Positions 12,727 through 25,294 of a stretch of DNA of 64,000 nt are shown piece after piece; position 1 is the first letter of the stretch, and the number at the start of each line of letters is the position of its first letter. The notes under the pieces are model-generated. The model was not told the DNA's origin. It worked only from the letters and a program-made list of their open reading frames with translations, and did not search any database. The DNA is from Hemibagrus wyckioides (lineage: Eukaryota > Chordata > Actinopteri > Siluriformes > Bagridae). The position numbers were made by a program, and so were the translations under genes. The stretch spans positions 14,857,917-14,921,916 of the forward strand of contig NC_080735.1 of the NCBI RefSeq assembly GCF_019097595.1, given 5' to 3'.

Positions 12727-13623
12727 AAGAGAGAACTAGGCCTGTGACTCCAAGAGCAGGCGCTGCATGAGGTGTGATGCTTTCACACTTTTATCTCTGT
12801 CAGAGCTTTCTCAACTTCTGTTTTATTTCCAGTCTTTAAATGACATGCTCTATTCCTTTATGGCTTATCTGATTTATTTATACACCTTTTACACCATTTT
12901 ATTATTTCCTTGTTACAGAGCTAATAATAACAATAATAATAAAAAAAAACGGTTCCCTGATCATTTTTCTCCGTTCCTTCATTTTAGCACTACAGGAATT
13001 GTTCTGAAATAAAAACACAGGAACATGGTACAGTGGTTCATCCTGTTTGTTGTTGACCAACAAGAACTACTTCACATCTGTGACACTGGGCTGTCACATG
13101 ATCTGGAATCGCCACCAGATGGCACTGGATGGAGTGGCCTTTAAAACGGATTTCAAGTTTTCTAGCATTTTCTATGGAATGCTTTAAAAGGAACAATGAC
13201 TAATCATTTTGGGTCTAAACTCAGAAATTGGTAAAAACAACACAAGTTTAATACAAGAACACAAACAGGGTTTCAGAGAGGATTTCTACATCACAGCAAC
13301 ATTGAATTTCTCAATTCTGATTGACCAGAAGGTGTTAAATTACTATAACAGTGTGGCTCTCTGGATCTGTTATCACTTCTATAGTAACAGCTTATTGACC
13401 AGGACTTGCAGGAAGGCCAGTCTACATAATCTGATGTGTTATGGTGACACTTTCTATAAGGAGACTTTTAGAATCACAGAAATAGAATTATTTCAGTTTG
13501 CTATGTAATGTGCAACACTGGAATTATAACAGCAGATATAAAAATTTGGTCCAGTGTATGGTCCATTACAGCTTTCCCCTCTATAATGACATTCTATATA
13601 TATATCTTATTCTATACTATAAA
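11091..13623. other. Microsatellite-dense unassigned DNA
   Basis: TG, AAAT and TG/GA runs; no coding region recognised. Confidence 0.5.
11936..11984. repeat. (AAAT)n microsatellite
   Basis: About 12 units. TG-rich runs (11620-11690, 12439-12461, 12543-12570, 12689-12734) lie nearby, making 11.6-12.75 kb unusually microsatellite-dense. Confidence 0.95.
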
Positions 13624-14053
13624 TACACTGGTCATCCATAACATTATGAGCACTGAGAGGTGAAGTGAATAAGACTGATGATCTCCTCATCATGGCACCT
13701 GTTAGTGGGTGAGATATATTAGGCAGCAAGTGAACATTTTGTCCTCAAAGTTGATGTGTTAGAAGCAGGAAAAATGCACAAGAGTAAGGATTTGAGTGAT
13801 GGATAGACGACTGGATCAGAGCATCTCCAAAACTGCAGCTCTTATGGGGTGTTCCCGGTCTGCAGCGGTCAGTATCTATCAAAAGTATCCTTTAAGTCCT
13901 GTAAGTTGCTAACATTTTGGTGCCAGATACCACAGCAAGCCTTCAGGGATCTAGTGGAGTCCATGCCTTGAAGGGTCAGGGCTGTTTCGGCAGCAAAAAG
14001 GGAACCAACACAATATTAGGCAGGTGGGCATAATTTTATGTCTGATTGGTGTA
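13624..14053 (+). mobile_element. Tc1-like element B, internally deleted copy with both ends
   Basis: Left end TACACTGGTCATCCATAACA, right end CATAATTTTATGTCTGATTGGTGTA read inward; imperfect inverted repeats of about 30 bp with TA at each side, the Tc1 target. Only 430 bp remain. The transposase region is deleted between about 13884 and 13913, with a piece of inverted element sequence at the junction. A non-autonomous relic. Confidence 0.8.
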
Positions 14054-15243
14054 AGTCTATATAGTATTTGCTGAACTAGAGAGTCAGAGAGAAATTACTG
14101 AAAATAAAATCTTCAGTGCTCCAGCAATCAGCTAGTCAGAGAGCATGTGAAGAAAGGTCTCGAAGGAGGGGGATTGTTTTCCTGGCCTGAATTAATGAGT
14201 CTCACCTGAATAGAAATAAGATTGTTACGGCTATCACACAGTTTTATTGCTAAAGCTGCCAGAGCCCTGTTGGTTTGCTTTGTATCTGCAGTATAAAGCA
14301 TGAGATCTGTATCTGTATCTGTCATAAGAACACATTCGGGGACCTAAATGAATTTCCATATGTTAACATCTCAACATCCGTCTGTACTGTGAAGTCTGGA
14401 AGGAAACCTGGTAGGGTAATTTAAATGTGTACACAGGAGACATTTTGTTTGGTGTGTGTGTGTGTGTGTGTTTTGTATTGTTCTTCTCTTGTGGATTTTC
14501 AACCCAGTGTTGACTTCTTTGTTGTATATTGCATCATTTGCAGATCTCCGCACTGTATTGTGTAGTTATACTTCAGAAATAGTCAGAAATTGCTGTCTAA
14601 TACCGCAGCATGTTTTTTTCGCCAAGTTTTTGTTTAATCCAGTATATAAAAATATCATTCTGCATCAACGAAATAATTTCCTGGTAGCAAAAGGCTCAAA
14701 GCAAAGCAATATCCAAGATAAACACATTACAGTGGATTTGAATTATGCTTTTCTGTTGAAAAGGCTAGCAGTAACACACACACACACACAGAGACTGAAA
14801 CAAATAACCTCATTACCTGCACAGTGGCAATGTTACCACCAAACCCATAAACATTAGCTTACCTGCTATTAGAGGTGCAGAGCAAACAAACATGAGCAGC
14901 TGAGTGCTAGTTGTAATCTCTGCTGGACCAATTTAATCAAAATTGTTGTTTTCGACTTTGTCCTTGAGAACCTTAATTGTTGTGTCATTCATTTTAATTT
15001 TGGATTTATTTTAATTAAAAAAAAAGAAAAAAGAATTTACCTTTTGTATAATCTGGTATTTATTTATTTATTTATTTATTTATTTATGTATGTATTTAAT
15101 GGCACAGTTACAAAAAAGGTATCTTTTGTACTTGCTGGAAATATGTATATGTAGCATTAAAAACATTTAAGCTACAAAAAATGACTAATTAGTTTTTTAA
15201 GGTTTGGCTTTAAAGGCTAAATGATCCTTCCTGGGTAAAAGAT
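14054..15243. other. Unassigned DNA
   Basis: TG at 14451-14470, CA at 14775-14790 and TTTA at 15057-15087. The 133-codon frame at 14456-14857 starts in the TG repeat and is not credible. Confidence 0.5.
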
Positions 15244-15828
15244 ACACTATATATTTCCCAGAAGACCTCAACCTGATAGAACACCTTAGGATTAATTAGA
15301 GTGGAGACTGTGAGCCAGGCCAATCTGGGACATCTGCGTTTACATGCACATGAATTTAATATGGAGTTGGCCCGCCCTTTGCAGCTATAACAGTTTCAAC
15401 TCTTCTGGGAAGGCTTTCCACAAGGTTTAGGAGTGTGTTTATGGGAATTTTTGACCATTCCTCTAGAAGCACATTTGTGAGGTCAGGCACTGATGTTGGA
15501 CGAGAAGGTCTGTCTCACAGTCTCCGCTCTAATTCATCCCAAAGGTGTTCTATCAGGTTGAGGTCAGGACTCTGTGAAGTTCCTCCACACCAAACTCACT
15601 CATCCATGTCTTTATGGACCTTGCTTTGTGCACTGGTGTGCAGGTGTCCATCCCCAAACTGTTCCCACCAAATTGGAAGCATGAAATTGTCCAAAATGTC
15701 TTGGTATGAAGCTGAAGCATTAAGAGTTCCTTTCACTGGAACTAAAGGGCCGAGACCAACCCCTGAAAAACAACACCTGAATTCAATGATTTGAAGCGGT
15801 GTCCCAAAACTTTTGGCAATAGAATGTA
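15244..15828 (-). mobile_element. Tc1-like element C, rearranged deletion derivative
   Basis: The right end GTGTCCCAAAACTTTTGGCA at 15800-15819 and TACACTATATAT at 15243 are Tc1-type ends. The body (15343-15790) is the minus-strand coding half of a Tc1 transposase with large gaps. Bases 15264-15320 are a near reverse complement of 15508-15565 within the same element; read on the plus strand they resemble DLNPIEHL...DELERRL. Dead. Confidence 0.75.
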
Positions 15829-18574
15829 TATTAAAGATACAAAATGTGTACCTATGAAGGTACCACCACAGAGACAAGGAACACTACAGTTTTTCTATGC
15901 AGCTGCTTTTCTCACGTCTATGAAACAACAACAACAAGGGGGGAAAACATTATGGTTACTATTTACACTACGCAGTTTTACTTCTCAACTCGAATATAAT
16001 TGATCAGCTAGTCAGTGGTTGGTGTGTGACTTTTGCCTGTGATGCTCTGATACGTTTTAAGTCATTAAATGCATATGGTTTCTGAGATTTAATAAGTGTT
16101 ATAAAGGATAAAGGCAAGCAATGATATTGAATAAATAATTCCAAGTGTCAAAAAATAAAATATTATAGATGCTGTATACATTTATATTTAAATCTAATTA
16201 AAGCTAATTGTTTATAGGTCATGTGTTTTTTTTGCAGGTTATATATCTGTTCTGTCACTTTGCTCTACAATAACAGTATAGAAGCAGTGTTGCTAACGCA
16301 TTTAATTTCTGGGGGTAAAGACAGACAGATGAAACATTTCCAGAAATAACTTCCCAAAAAATGTTGGTTTCACTTGTGCCTACACGCACATGCTAACTAG
16401 CCTCAGGGAGTGTACAGAGTGTGAGAGGTGCAAGAATATGAAGCTGAGGTACTTTTTGTTTACGCTGCCAGTTTGCTAGCATGCTTCCTAACAGCTAACC
16501 TCACTGTTTTGTTTTTCTTTTTTCTTTTGGCCATTTCTCCTTGAGGGATATGAGTCTCAACAGATACTGGATAAAGCTTTATTCTTGACCGATATTTAGC
16601 AAGTGATCTACTTAGCATGTTTACAAGTTAGCTAGCTAATTCTACTGCACAAATTGGCTCTCTGCCTTCACTCACTGCTCATGCTTAACTTACTTGTTTT
16701 TGACTTGGAAGTCAAAAGGGGTATTTTAAAATGATTTTATTTAGCAGTGTCTTTTATTTCTATTTCTTTTATAATGATTAGGTGATATCGCATGAGCGAG
16801 AGTGTGTTTAATCCGGAGTATTGCTATGTAGCTAATCACAACCGTGATTAGCTGAGAGCATGAGTATGATATTGCTTGTATACAACAGTACTATAAACAA
16901 GAAATGAATATAGACTAACTAACACAATATAGACAACCGTTCTGTTTATTTTTGCTCCGCTAGCGCAAATAGATCCTGAAGAATCCACGCTCACTTTATA
17001 GCATGTCAGCTAGCTGGCTGGCTAGCTCCCATCAGTTTCTTCATTCCTGTTAAAGGTTCATCCGATGCACTTGGTGTCGCTTCCTGCTTTTTGTCCTTCA
17101 TCTGAGGAGCTTTTCTATATTTGAAGTCAGAAGTTAGACTTGTGAACAGTAAAGTAGTTTGCTGTGTCCAGGCACTGATATATCTACTGTAGTAACCGTT
17201 TCAAACTAGGAAGCGGAATTTTACGCGGCTGAGCGATAGTGATACAGTGATACACGCATTAGTGCGGTTATACTACATATAGATGCATCTGAAACACCAC
17301 TTCACCAATCAAGTTAATGGACCAGAGCTCACTGTTGTATAATGAAGCTTCAACTAAAGCTCAGTAGTCCTGTCTGTTTTCACTCTTCCTCTGTCCGACA
17401 GCTATCAGTCGTCTGTTTAAACTTTGTTCATGTAATTTCCCCGGGGAGACACATTAACTGTGTGTTTATAATCCACGCTCAATTTTCAGCTAAAGTGCCG
17501 CTGAAGCGTTCAGTAACAATTGGAGTAAGAAGCAGGTTTTATAATGGATTTTTTTTCCCCCTCAGTCATCTTTTCTTCAGCACTATTTAGGTTATTGATC
17601 TCTACTGCAGAACACCTTGAAAGAAAATTCTTGAATTTATAGCTCAGCTGTCAGCACTGGACTAAAATTGTGATTAGAATCAGAGCTTAGAATATATATC
17701 GATATTTATATCTATATCTAATATATGTAGAGAGAGATTATACCTCACAACAATAGTTATACAAGTGTGTGTGTGTGTGTGTGTATTCCCTCACGACCGA
17801 CAGAGCACTAAGATGGGCTTGGCAACAGTATCCTAGGTAACAGCGCCTAGAACTCAGTGAACTTTACTGGCTGCTTGAGAGAAATTCTTCAGAGAGCCGG
17901 CGTCATTTCTGAGACCTCCCTGTTCAAGGCCTCACAGAATCTCAGACAAATTTGGAGCACTCGAATTTTTTAGAGATTGGATCATCGGGTGAAGAAGTAA
18001 ACTCAAAATATTACTAATTGCATTCATTACTAATCATTTAGCCCAGCGATATTTTCTATGGCTAATAGTGTCCATATAATATTGTTACCTTTGAAACAAA
18101 CATGTGTGGTCATCCATTATCATGGAGGGAAACTAATGAACTTTCAAAACAAATTAAAACAGATTGTTGATCTGGATATATCAGGTAGCTCAAGTAGGAT
18201 ATTTTATCCCAAACCTGGTCGCCTGGAAGTTATGATGTTGCAGATCTTTTCACAAAGATTTTCACCTTAAACACATATCCAATTCAACACAGAATTGTCT
18301 ACAGGAACAAGATCAAGGCTTAGATCACCTCAGGCTCTGGATTTGATTGATATTTAATTGAATTAAAGTGGACAGCTTGCTTGCGCTAACCTAAGAATGA
18401 CAAGATCTTTTATAGGTGTATTTCAACCTTGTTAGATATTACAAGTGGAGGTTCTGTTATTCTGTCAGGAGAGACTTTGCCAAATATTAATTGTATGGAT
18501 GCCAAAAGATTTTCACTACTAAGAGTAAAATACTGATGCATCACAGCTCCTTTTTTTGTTCCAAAGCTTGGGGT
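15829..18574. other. Unassigned DNA
   Basis: Unique-looking sequence with several GCTAGCTAGC-type words around 16490-17030, a TG run at 17765-17784, and no supported gene. Confidence 0.5.
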
Positions 18575-18668
18575 AATGTTGGTTCTTGCCATGTTTGCAT
18601 GGGTTTCTCTCGGGTTCTTTGGTATCCTCCCATCTCCCAAAAACATCAAATTTAAACTCCCAGCCAGT
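18575..18668 (+). repeat. Left half of an older dispersed repeat split by the Tc1 copy
   Basis: GCATGGGTTTCTCTCGGGTT and CCTCCCATCTCCCAAAAACAT are the left blocks of a repeat widespread in fish. Its right half resumes at 19690 after the Tc1 element. Confidence 0.6.
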
Positions 18669-19640
18669 GTAAGGATTTGGACCACTGGATCAGAGCATCT
18701 CCAAAACTGCAGCTCTTGTGGGGTGTTCCCGGTCTGCAGTTGTCAGTATCTATCAAAAGTGGTCCAAGGAAGGAACAGTGGTGAACCGGCGACAGGGTCA
18801 TGGATGGCCAAGGCTCATTGAAGGCTGGCCCGTGTGATCCGATTCAAAAGACGAGCTACTGTTGCTTAAATTGCTGAAGAAGTTAATGCTGGTTCTGATA
18901 GAAAGGTGTCAGACTACACAGCGCATCACAGTTTGTTGCTTATGGAGTTGCATAGCCGAAGACTAGTTAGGGTGCCCATGCTGACCCCTGTGCACCACCG
19001 AAAGCACCAACAGTCGGCAAGTGAGCATCAGAATTGGACAACGGAAGAAGGTGGTCTGGTCTGATTAAACACATGTTCTTGTAAATCACTTGAATCACTT
19101 GAGAACACATGGCACCAGGATGCACTACGGGAAGAAGGCAAGCTGGCAGAGGCAGTGTTATGCTTTGGACAATGTTCTGCTGGGAAACCTGCCGTCCTGA
19201 CATCCATGTGGATGTTACTTTGACACGTACCACCTACCTAAGCAATGTTGCAGACCATGTACATCCCTTTCATGAAAACAGTATTCCCTGATGTCTGTGG
19301 TCTCTTTCAGCAGGATAATGTGCCATGCCACAAAGCAAAAATGGTTCAGGAATGGTTTGATGAGCACAACAGTGAGTCTGAGGTGTTGACTTGGTCTCCA
19401 AATTCCCCAGACCTCAATCCAGTTGAGCATCTGTGGGATGTGCTGGACAAACAAGATCAGTCCATGGAGGCTCAAGTTAAATGTGTGGAACTTACAGGAT
19501 GTAAAATCTTGGTGCCAGATACCACAGCACACCTTCAGGGATCTAGTGGAGCCCATGCCTCGATGGATCAAGGCTGTTTTGGCAGCAAAAGGGGGACCAA
19601 CACAATATTAAGCAGGTGGTCATAATGTTCTGCCTCTCGA
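18669..19640 (+). pseudogene. Tc1-like element B, longest copy, broken transposase
   Basis: Plus-strand reading gives transposase pieces in shifting frames: SGEPATGSWMAKAH; then near 19245 a 100-codon frame with FQQDNVPCHKAKMVQEWFDE and NSPDLNPVEHLWDVL, the DDE-domain hallmarks (QQDNxPxH and PDLNPIEhLW). Frameshifts and stops occur throughout. The left inverted repeat is missing; the right end near 19636 retains GGTCATAATGTTCTGCCTC. It is inserted in an older dispersed repeat (18575-18668 and 19690-19890). Confidence 0.85.
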
Positions 19641-19689
19641 TTTGGATTCTCTGCATTGTTTATATTGAAATGATAAGGCTGCACTCGGT

Positions 19690-19890
19690 GTATTCTTGTG
19701 ACACATGCCTGTAGATTTATTGACTGATCTAAATTGCTCCTAGGTGTAAAAGGGTGCTGGGTGATGCACTGAAGTCCTATGCAAGGTGTATGGTCTACTG
19801 TCATCTCATCACACTGAGTGATCCTGGAATAGGTTTGAGATCCACCATAACCCTGACTAGGACAAAGTGTTTACTGAAGATGAAATTTTT
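19690..19890 (+). repeat. Right half of the split dispersed repeat
   Basis: AAATTGCTCCTAGGTGT, GATCCTGGAATAGGTTTGAG, CCACCATAACCCTGACTAGG and TTACTGAAGATGAA follow in the order I know from this family. Together with 18575-18668 it makes one interrupted unit. Confidence 0.6.
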
Positions 19891-20285
19891 GCTTGCTTTT
19901 GTTTGCTTCTAGATAGGAGGTAATCACTTAATAAAAACACTGTTTTGTTCTGTTGAGAGATGAGATGTAGCTTTCTTAATCTCTCATAGGGTAAATTCAA
20001 GATATTGACTTTTAAAGGGTTTCTCTCATAGTACTCTATATAATATAAAAATACATAGAGCTGCATATGAAATGGGTAGATAGTCTAATAAAACACACTA
20101 GCATGCACAATCCAGGCACCATTTTACCCAACCATTATCTCCAAACCAGTATATTTTGTCCAGTGCCGTTCTGTTAGTTTTGTTCGGCACGATGAATGAA
20201 TCAGTGTCACAATCATAGTTTTTCACACTATCCATTAAGTGAGAGGAGATTTTTCAGATCTGTTAGATGATATCAGGTAGGAGGA

Positions 20286-20577
20286 ACACACACACACACA
20301 CACACTACACAAAAGAAAACAATCCAATTCATCGCTGAGCTGTGTGTGTATGTGTGTGTGTGTGTGTACATAGAACACGCCCTGCTTCTTGGGAGCACTG
20401 CAGGGGTATAAATCTTTGACAAACTGCGGCATGCGCCACAACCCCAGCACTCCCATGGGACGTGTGTGTGTGTGTGTGTGTGGTGTGATACGTGTTCATG
20501 CCAGCATGTGCTGTCATTGGTACAGAGCATAAGGGTGCGGTTGAGGGCATGTGTGTGTCTCTGTGTGTGTGTGTGTG
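20286..20577. repeat. Cluster of four CA/TG microsatellites
   Basis: CA at 20286-20305, TG at 20341-20368, TG at 20462-20482, TG at 20551-20577, separated by 35-95 bp of unique DNA. The first and second are in opposite orientation and could pair. Confidence 0.93.
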
Positions 20578-21018
20578 AGAAGGTTTTTAAAGCTATACAA
20601 AGAAAAGGAGGTCACCCTATTCGATTCCATTGTGTTTTGTTTCATTTATGCATTATTCTCCAGCACAAGAAAGTATCAGGGAATCAGGTCCAAGGCAAAT
20701 GTTTACTGTTATCTATTTCACTTGATCCGTCTTTATAAGACGATATTAAAGATTGAGGAGATGTTTAGAGAAAACCTGACGGCTCTGTTATGCCGTAGGC
20801 ATCTTGCTTGGTGTTCTTTAGAGGATAGAGTCACTGAAAATCAATACAAATGTCTTCTGACTGATTACATTTATCCTGTGTTGAAATGTTTCTTTCAGGA
20901 TGATCTGACCCCATCAACAGGGTACGAGGGCTCACTGAATGGTTTGGTAAGGATTCAAATTATGTAAATAATATGCTATGGCATTGGCAGATCTCAAACA
21001 AACCAATCAATTATTGGA

Positions 21019-21243
21019 GTGTGTGTGTGTGTGTGTGTCTGTGTGTGTGTGTGTGTAAATTTCCTAGAAACACTTTTTTTAAAACCATTTTTTAAACCAT
21101 TAAAACCATGTGAACACATTTCTATTTTTAAACTGTTTTTCCCCAAATCATTTTTTAAGAACCAACACTTGCTTAATGTTCTGCAATCATCTAATTTAAA
21201 TTTTTTTTTTCTCTAATCAGAATGACATTACAAAGGAAAAAGG

Positions 21244-21289
<46 letters not shown>

Positions 21290-21328
21290 TTTGTTTGTTT
21301 GTTTGTTTTTTGTTTGTTTGTTTGTTTA
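21019..21328. repeat. (TG)n, (TA)n and (TTTG)n microsatellites
   Basis: TG 21019-21057 (one TC interruption), TA 21249-21284 (18 units), and TTTG 21285-21328 directly adjoining. Followed by a T-rich low-complexity region to about 21850. Confidence 0.95.
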
Positions 21329-23261
21329 ACTTGTTTTATTTTTTTTATTTATTTTTGGATAAATGGATTAATGGATTTTTGTCTAATTGATAAATAAATG
21401 ACTTTGATTGGTTTGACAGACATTTGGACATTTTTGTTTTGATGATCTATGCACGTTTATGCAGATTTAATTAGTCAGTTCCTCATTTGCATCATCTCAT
21501 TTCACTACATGACCACCCTGTACTGCTGCTGTCTGCACACTGCACATTTATTGCACACTATACACTTGATATAGTTTTGTTATTATACAGTTGTTTACAT
21601 TTTACATTTTTTTATACATATTCTACATTTTATATACATATTCTATATATATATTCTGTATACATATTATACCCTACCTTACTTTATTTATATTTTATTT
21701 TATTTTATTTATATTTTATTTTTACCTACTCTCGAAATTGTACTTTTTATAGTTTATATTTTGTATTTTATATTTTACATTTTATCCTTGTATTTTTTCT
21801 GTCCTTATTCCTTTTCCTTTTCAAGGGTCAAAACAGTCGTCTAAGCATTTTTTTTTTTATTAGAATTATTTCATTAAATTACTATATAATGACTACATGG
21901 ATACAGCTGTACTTCCATTGCCATGTTTTCTTTGTATGCGGCACCGTTTGGTATTATTTTTGGTGGAACTGAAAATGACGGCGTAATAAACACTTTCGAA
22001 AGGAGACAATGCGGAGAAACGGCGATATGGACTTCGTAATGCTGAGTCTTTATTGGTCATTGGTGATACAGCAGTAGAATAAAGGAGAAAGACAAGAGTG
22101 CATAATCTACATTCAATTCCTACAGACATCATTTTATAAGTTACTCATTGTGTAGCATCGTATAGTACCTAGAGAGACAGAGCACATTCTTAGCAGAAAC
22201 AACACACAAACCCACACACTGATAGCTTCAGCAAGCTGCTGGTGATTTAAGGCAATTTGATAACCTAAAGCATTAAGTAACATTGACTTGTACCTTTTGT
22301 GTTGGTTAACAGTTGTTCATTAGATTTGTGTTGGCTGTGTTTTTCATCTGAAGCGTGTTGCGAAGCTTTCAAAATAGCCACATTTCATCTTCCACCTATT
22401 ATTATTTGCTAAACACCTGAAGTGTCTTGGGAAAAGTTTTCAGAGACCAATATTTCTAGTGTGCAGTTTTGGAGACCCGCAAATAACACATTTGTGCTGT
22501 TTCCCTTGTGCTGACTCACTTGTTCTAGCTTGTCAGTTCATTATCAGTGGCTTAATTAGTTCCAGGTAGCACAGGAAACACTTAAAACACTAGACGACAA
22601 TGAGTCCCCAAACGATAGATAAGAATAAACTTCAATATTCGCCAAAACTTTTCCTAAAACCTTTTTAACTGTTTATTGGGAACTGTTTGGTTGATTCCAA
22701 ATACACCAGCTACCGCGTTTACCATCATCGTTGTCTCTACAGACTATCCAGCATAAAAAGTAAACCTCTATAACATGCTGCAGTACAGTTGATTTGATCA
22801 CAGTGAAGAGTGCAGTAAGTCAGGCCTATAGTGCCTTGAGGCAAGTGGTGTCAAGACCTGGCAGTGATCAAGGAGAATTAGAAAAAAATTTTTTACGCTA
22901 GCACTGATTATTAGTTAATTAATGCAAACTGATACTTAAGGGAAGCTTTTGCTTTGTGCACCAGTGTTAAGTCTGTGTGCTTGGACTTATTGCAAAAGAG
23001 TATAGGTTTAATCTGAGCCATTCCTTATAGACGATATATTTCTTGTGAGGTTTTTGAGAATGGCTTGTGGTTTTTCATTGTGCATTTATGCTGTGGGTCG
23101 ATTATGGATGACGGTACATTTGTGCCTACGTGTAACATTCTTTCGGTTTGTTAGTCCATGCTACATTTGTGCTAATTTTTTTTAATTAATCTAATGTTTG
23201 TCTTCAAACTCAAAAGCAAGACCCTTACTTTCACAGTAACTGTTTACTTTTGCCACCTATC

Positions 23262-23450
23262 ACCCCAATTCGGTCACATGCCAATTCCTGCCCACCTACA
23301 AGCTTTCAGTCAGGGAGTACAAAGGCTAACACATGCTTCCACTGAAACATGTCAAGTCAACCAACTGTGTCTTTTTCCAAACACAGGGCAGAGGAAAGTG
23401 CTATCTGCCCTCTTCCTCATACATAAGCTCACAGATGCCTTTGTGGATTG
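23262..23450 (+). repeat. Dispersed repeat, copy 1 (related to 63570-63745)
   Basis: Same ordered blocks as the copy at 63.6 kb, with a middle segment (GCTAACACATGCTTCC...) that the other copy has lost. It has no terminal inverted repeats that I can see and no coding capacity. Confidence 0.5.
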
Positions 23451-24518
23451 TCACTGTGATTGACAGGGAGTGAGAGGATGCCATCTCTCCAAGCCAGAAA
23501 GCACAGCCTAAATATAGATCCCTTGCCTTCTGGTCATGAGTTTGAACAGGATAAACGCCACTCTGGAGTGTTTCTTTAAGCTTTTAACCACATTTTTGTT
23601 TATTTCACAAACCTAGTTTTATGTAACATCCTAATACATTCATATCCTGAATAATCATGAATAAAATGTTTTACTATAACGCATACCAAGCAGCATTGTG
23701 CACTTATTAGCTGATACAGTCTATTGTGATGTGATTCAATGCATGAGTGACATAGCAGGATGAATGACTGCGGGGGAAAAAACTGCATGGCAATAAAGAA
23801 GTGGTGGATGGCCCACATACCCTTGACATGCAAACAGGGAATAAACATCATGCATTAATTTCAGCTGCTGCTTGCACTCAAGCAGGGGAAAGTCAGATTG
23901 GCACCATGATTAGTCTTGGAGAGGAATTTCGTGTTTTACGTTTGGAGAAAATGACCTAGGATGTGATGTTACCGTGCCCTAATGGGTGAGAATCAGGAAT
24001 CAAATGCAGCTAATGATTATAGGAAGAGTAGTACGACTAAACATTTGGATGTATCAACAATACAAGACTAGAGAAAGAGTCAGCAACTAACATTATTGCT
24101 ATGGTGTACAGCAGGGGTTGTCAATTCGTTGGACCGATATCAAAGCACTTCACTGTAGCAGAGACGAGTCTAGTTTTTAAACATGAGCCAGCAATGCTTC
24201 TGGAGCATCCAATCACACACACACTTCTATCAAATAATTATCTAAAGGCATCTTATGGACAAAGGGAAGACTTTTCACACACTGGACAGAGAAGACATCT
24301 GTTTAAAACTGAAGTGTCTTATCTGTCCTGTCTGTGCCTCTTGATAAAAGTGGTAATGTGAAGCACCATTGGGAAACAGAACATAACCACTTTGTTTTAC
24401 TTATAGCTATGAAGGAACCATAAATGGTTAAACACTAAAAGACTGTAGTCGCTAATCATGTTAGTGACCTTTGTAAGCAAGGAATTTTCACAAATATGAG
24501 TTGAATACCCCTGGAATA

Positions 24519-24549
24519 CAAACAAACAAACAAACAAACAAACAAAAAA

Positions 24550-24604
<55 letters not shown>

Positions 24605-24606
24605 AT
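24519..24606. repeat. (AAAC)n(AAAT)n compound microsatellite
   Basis: AAAC units 24519-24545 pass directly into AAAT units to 24606. A CA run follows at 24691-24716. Confidence 0.96.
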
Positions 24607-25047
24607 AGTAGTGTGCTGTTTTTTCTGTGTACACTAAATATTGAAGATTTATGAACAGATTTTATCCTGAATGCACTGTGCATGTTCACACAAACACACA
24701 CACACACACACACACATATGCACATAAGCTTTCTGGAATGTGATGAATGTAGCCTGTGTTAGTGCACTTAAGGGTTTTTTTAAGACAACACCTATGCAGA
24801 ACAACGCAGACCTGATCAGCTAACAAGTAAGAGTAGCAAAGAGAAAGAGTTGACTGTGCCTATAGAGTGTGCAGTCTGCCTTAAGGGGACAGACACCCTG
24901 TTGCTGTAGTCGTTAAGTGGAGATTGAAAGAGAAAGCTGATACACAGATACACTGGATTCCTCTCTGAGACATTCCTAGTGAAGGAAAGTAGTTGGGGTA
25001 GGGGTGGAGGGGGGAAGTGGGAAGTGAAATAAGGAGGGAAGTAAGAC

Positions 25048-25294
25048 TTAATTCTTCGAGGTGACAGCTTCAACATCAACACCAGAATCATGCTTTTCAG
25101 CCTTCTTGGAAGCGGAGCTGTCGGACCCGATGCTCGGTTTGTCCTCATCTTCTCCTTTCTCCTTCTTAATGCCCTTGGAAGAGCTGGTGTAGATACGGCT
25201 CTGGTAGTTGTAGCTCGGGGCACTGGAGATAGAGCCTGGAATGGGGTAGGAGATGCCTGTGCTTAGGCGGGTCTCTTCTCCTTCCAGAAGTTTC
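25048..25294 (-). CDS. ina: ina exon 3: rod end and tail, with stop
   Basis: Completes the split Arg codon, then [20 protein letters not shown], a linker, and a charged tail ending DVEAVTSKN before TAA at 25050-25048. The tail is the least conserved part of the family. I see no clear AATAAA within the next few hundred bases on the minus strand, so the 3' UTR end is not assigned. Confidence 0.92.

Larger units (their letters stand above)
21330..25047. other. Unassigned DNA downstream of ina
   Basis: A T-rich low-complexity stretch (21480-21850), the repeat at 23262-23450 and the microsatellites at 24.5-24.7 kb. The ina 3' UTR must occupy the last part but its end is not identifiable. Confidence 0.5.
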
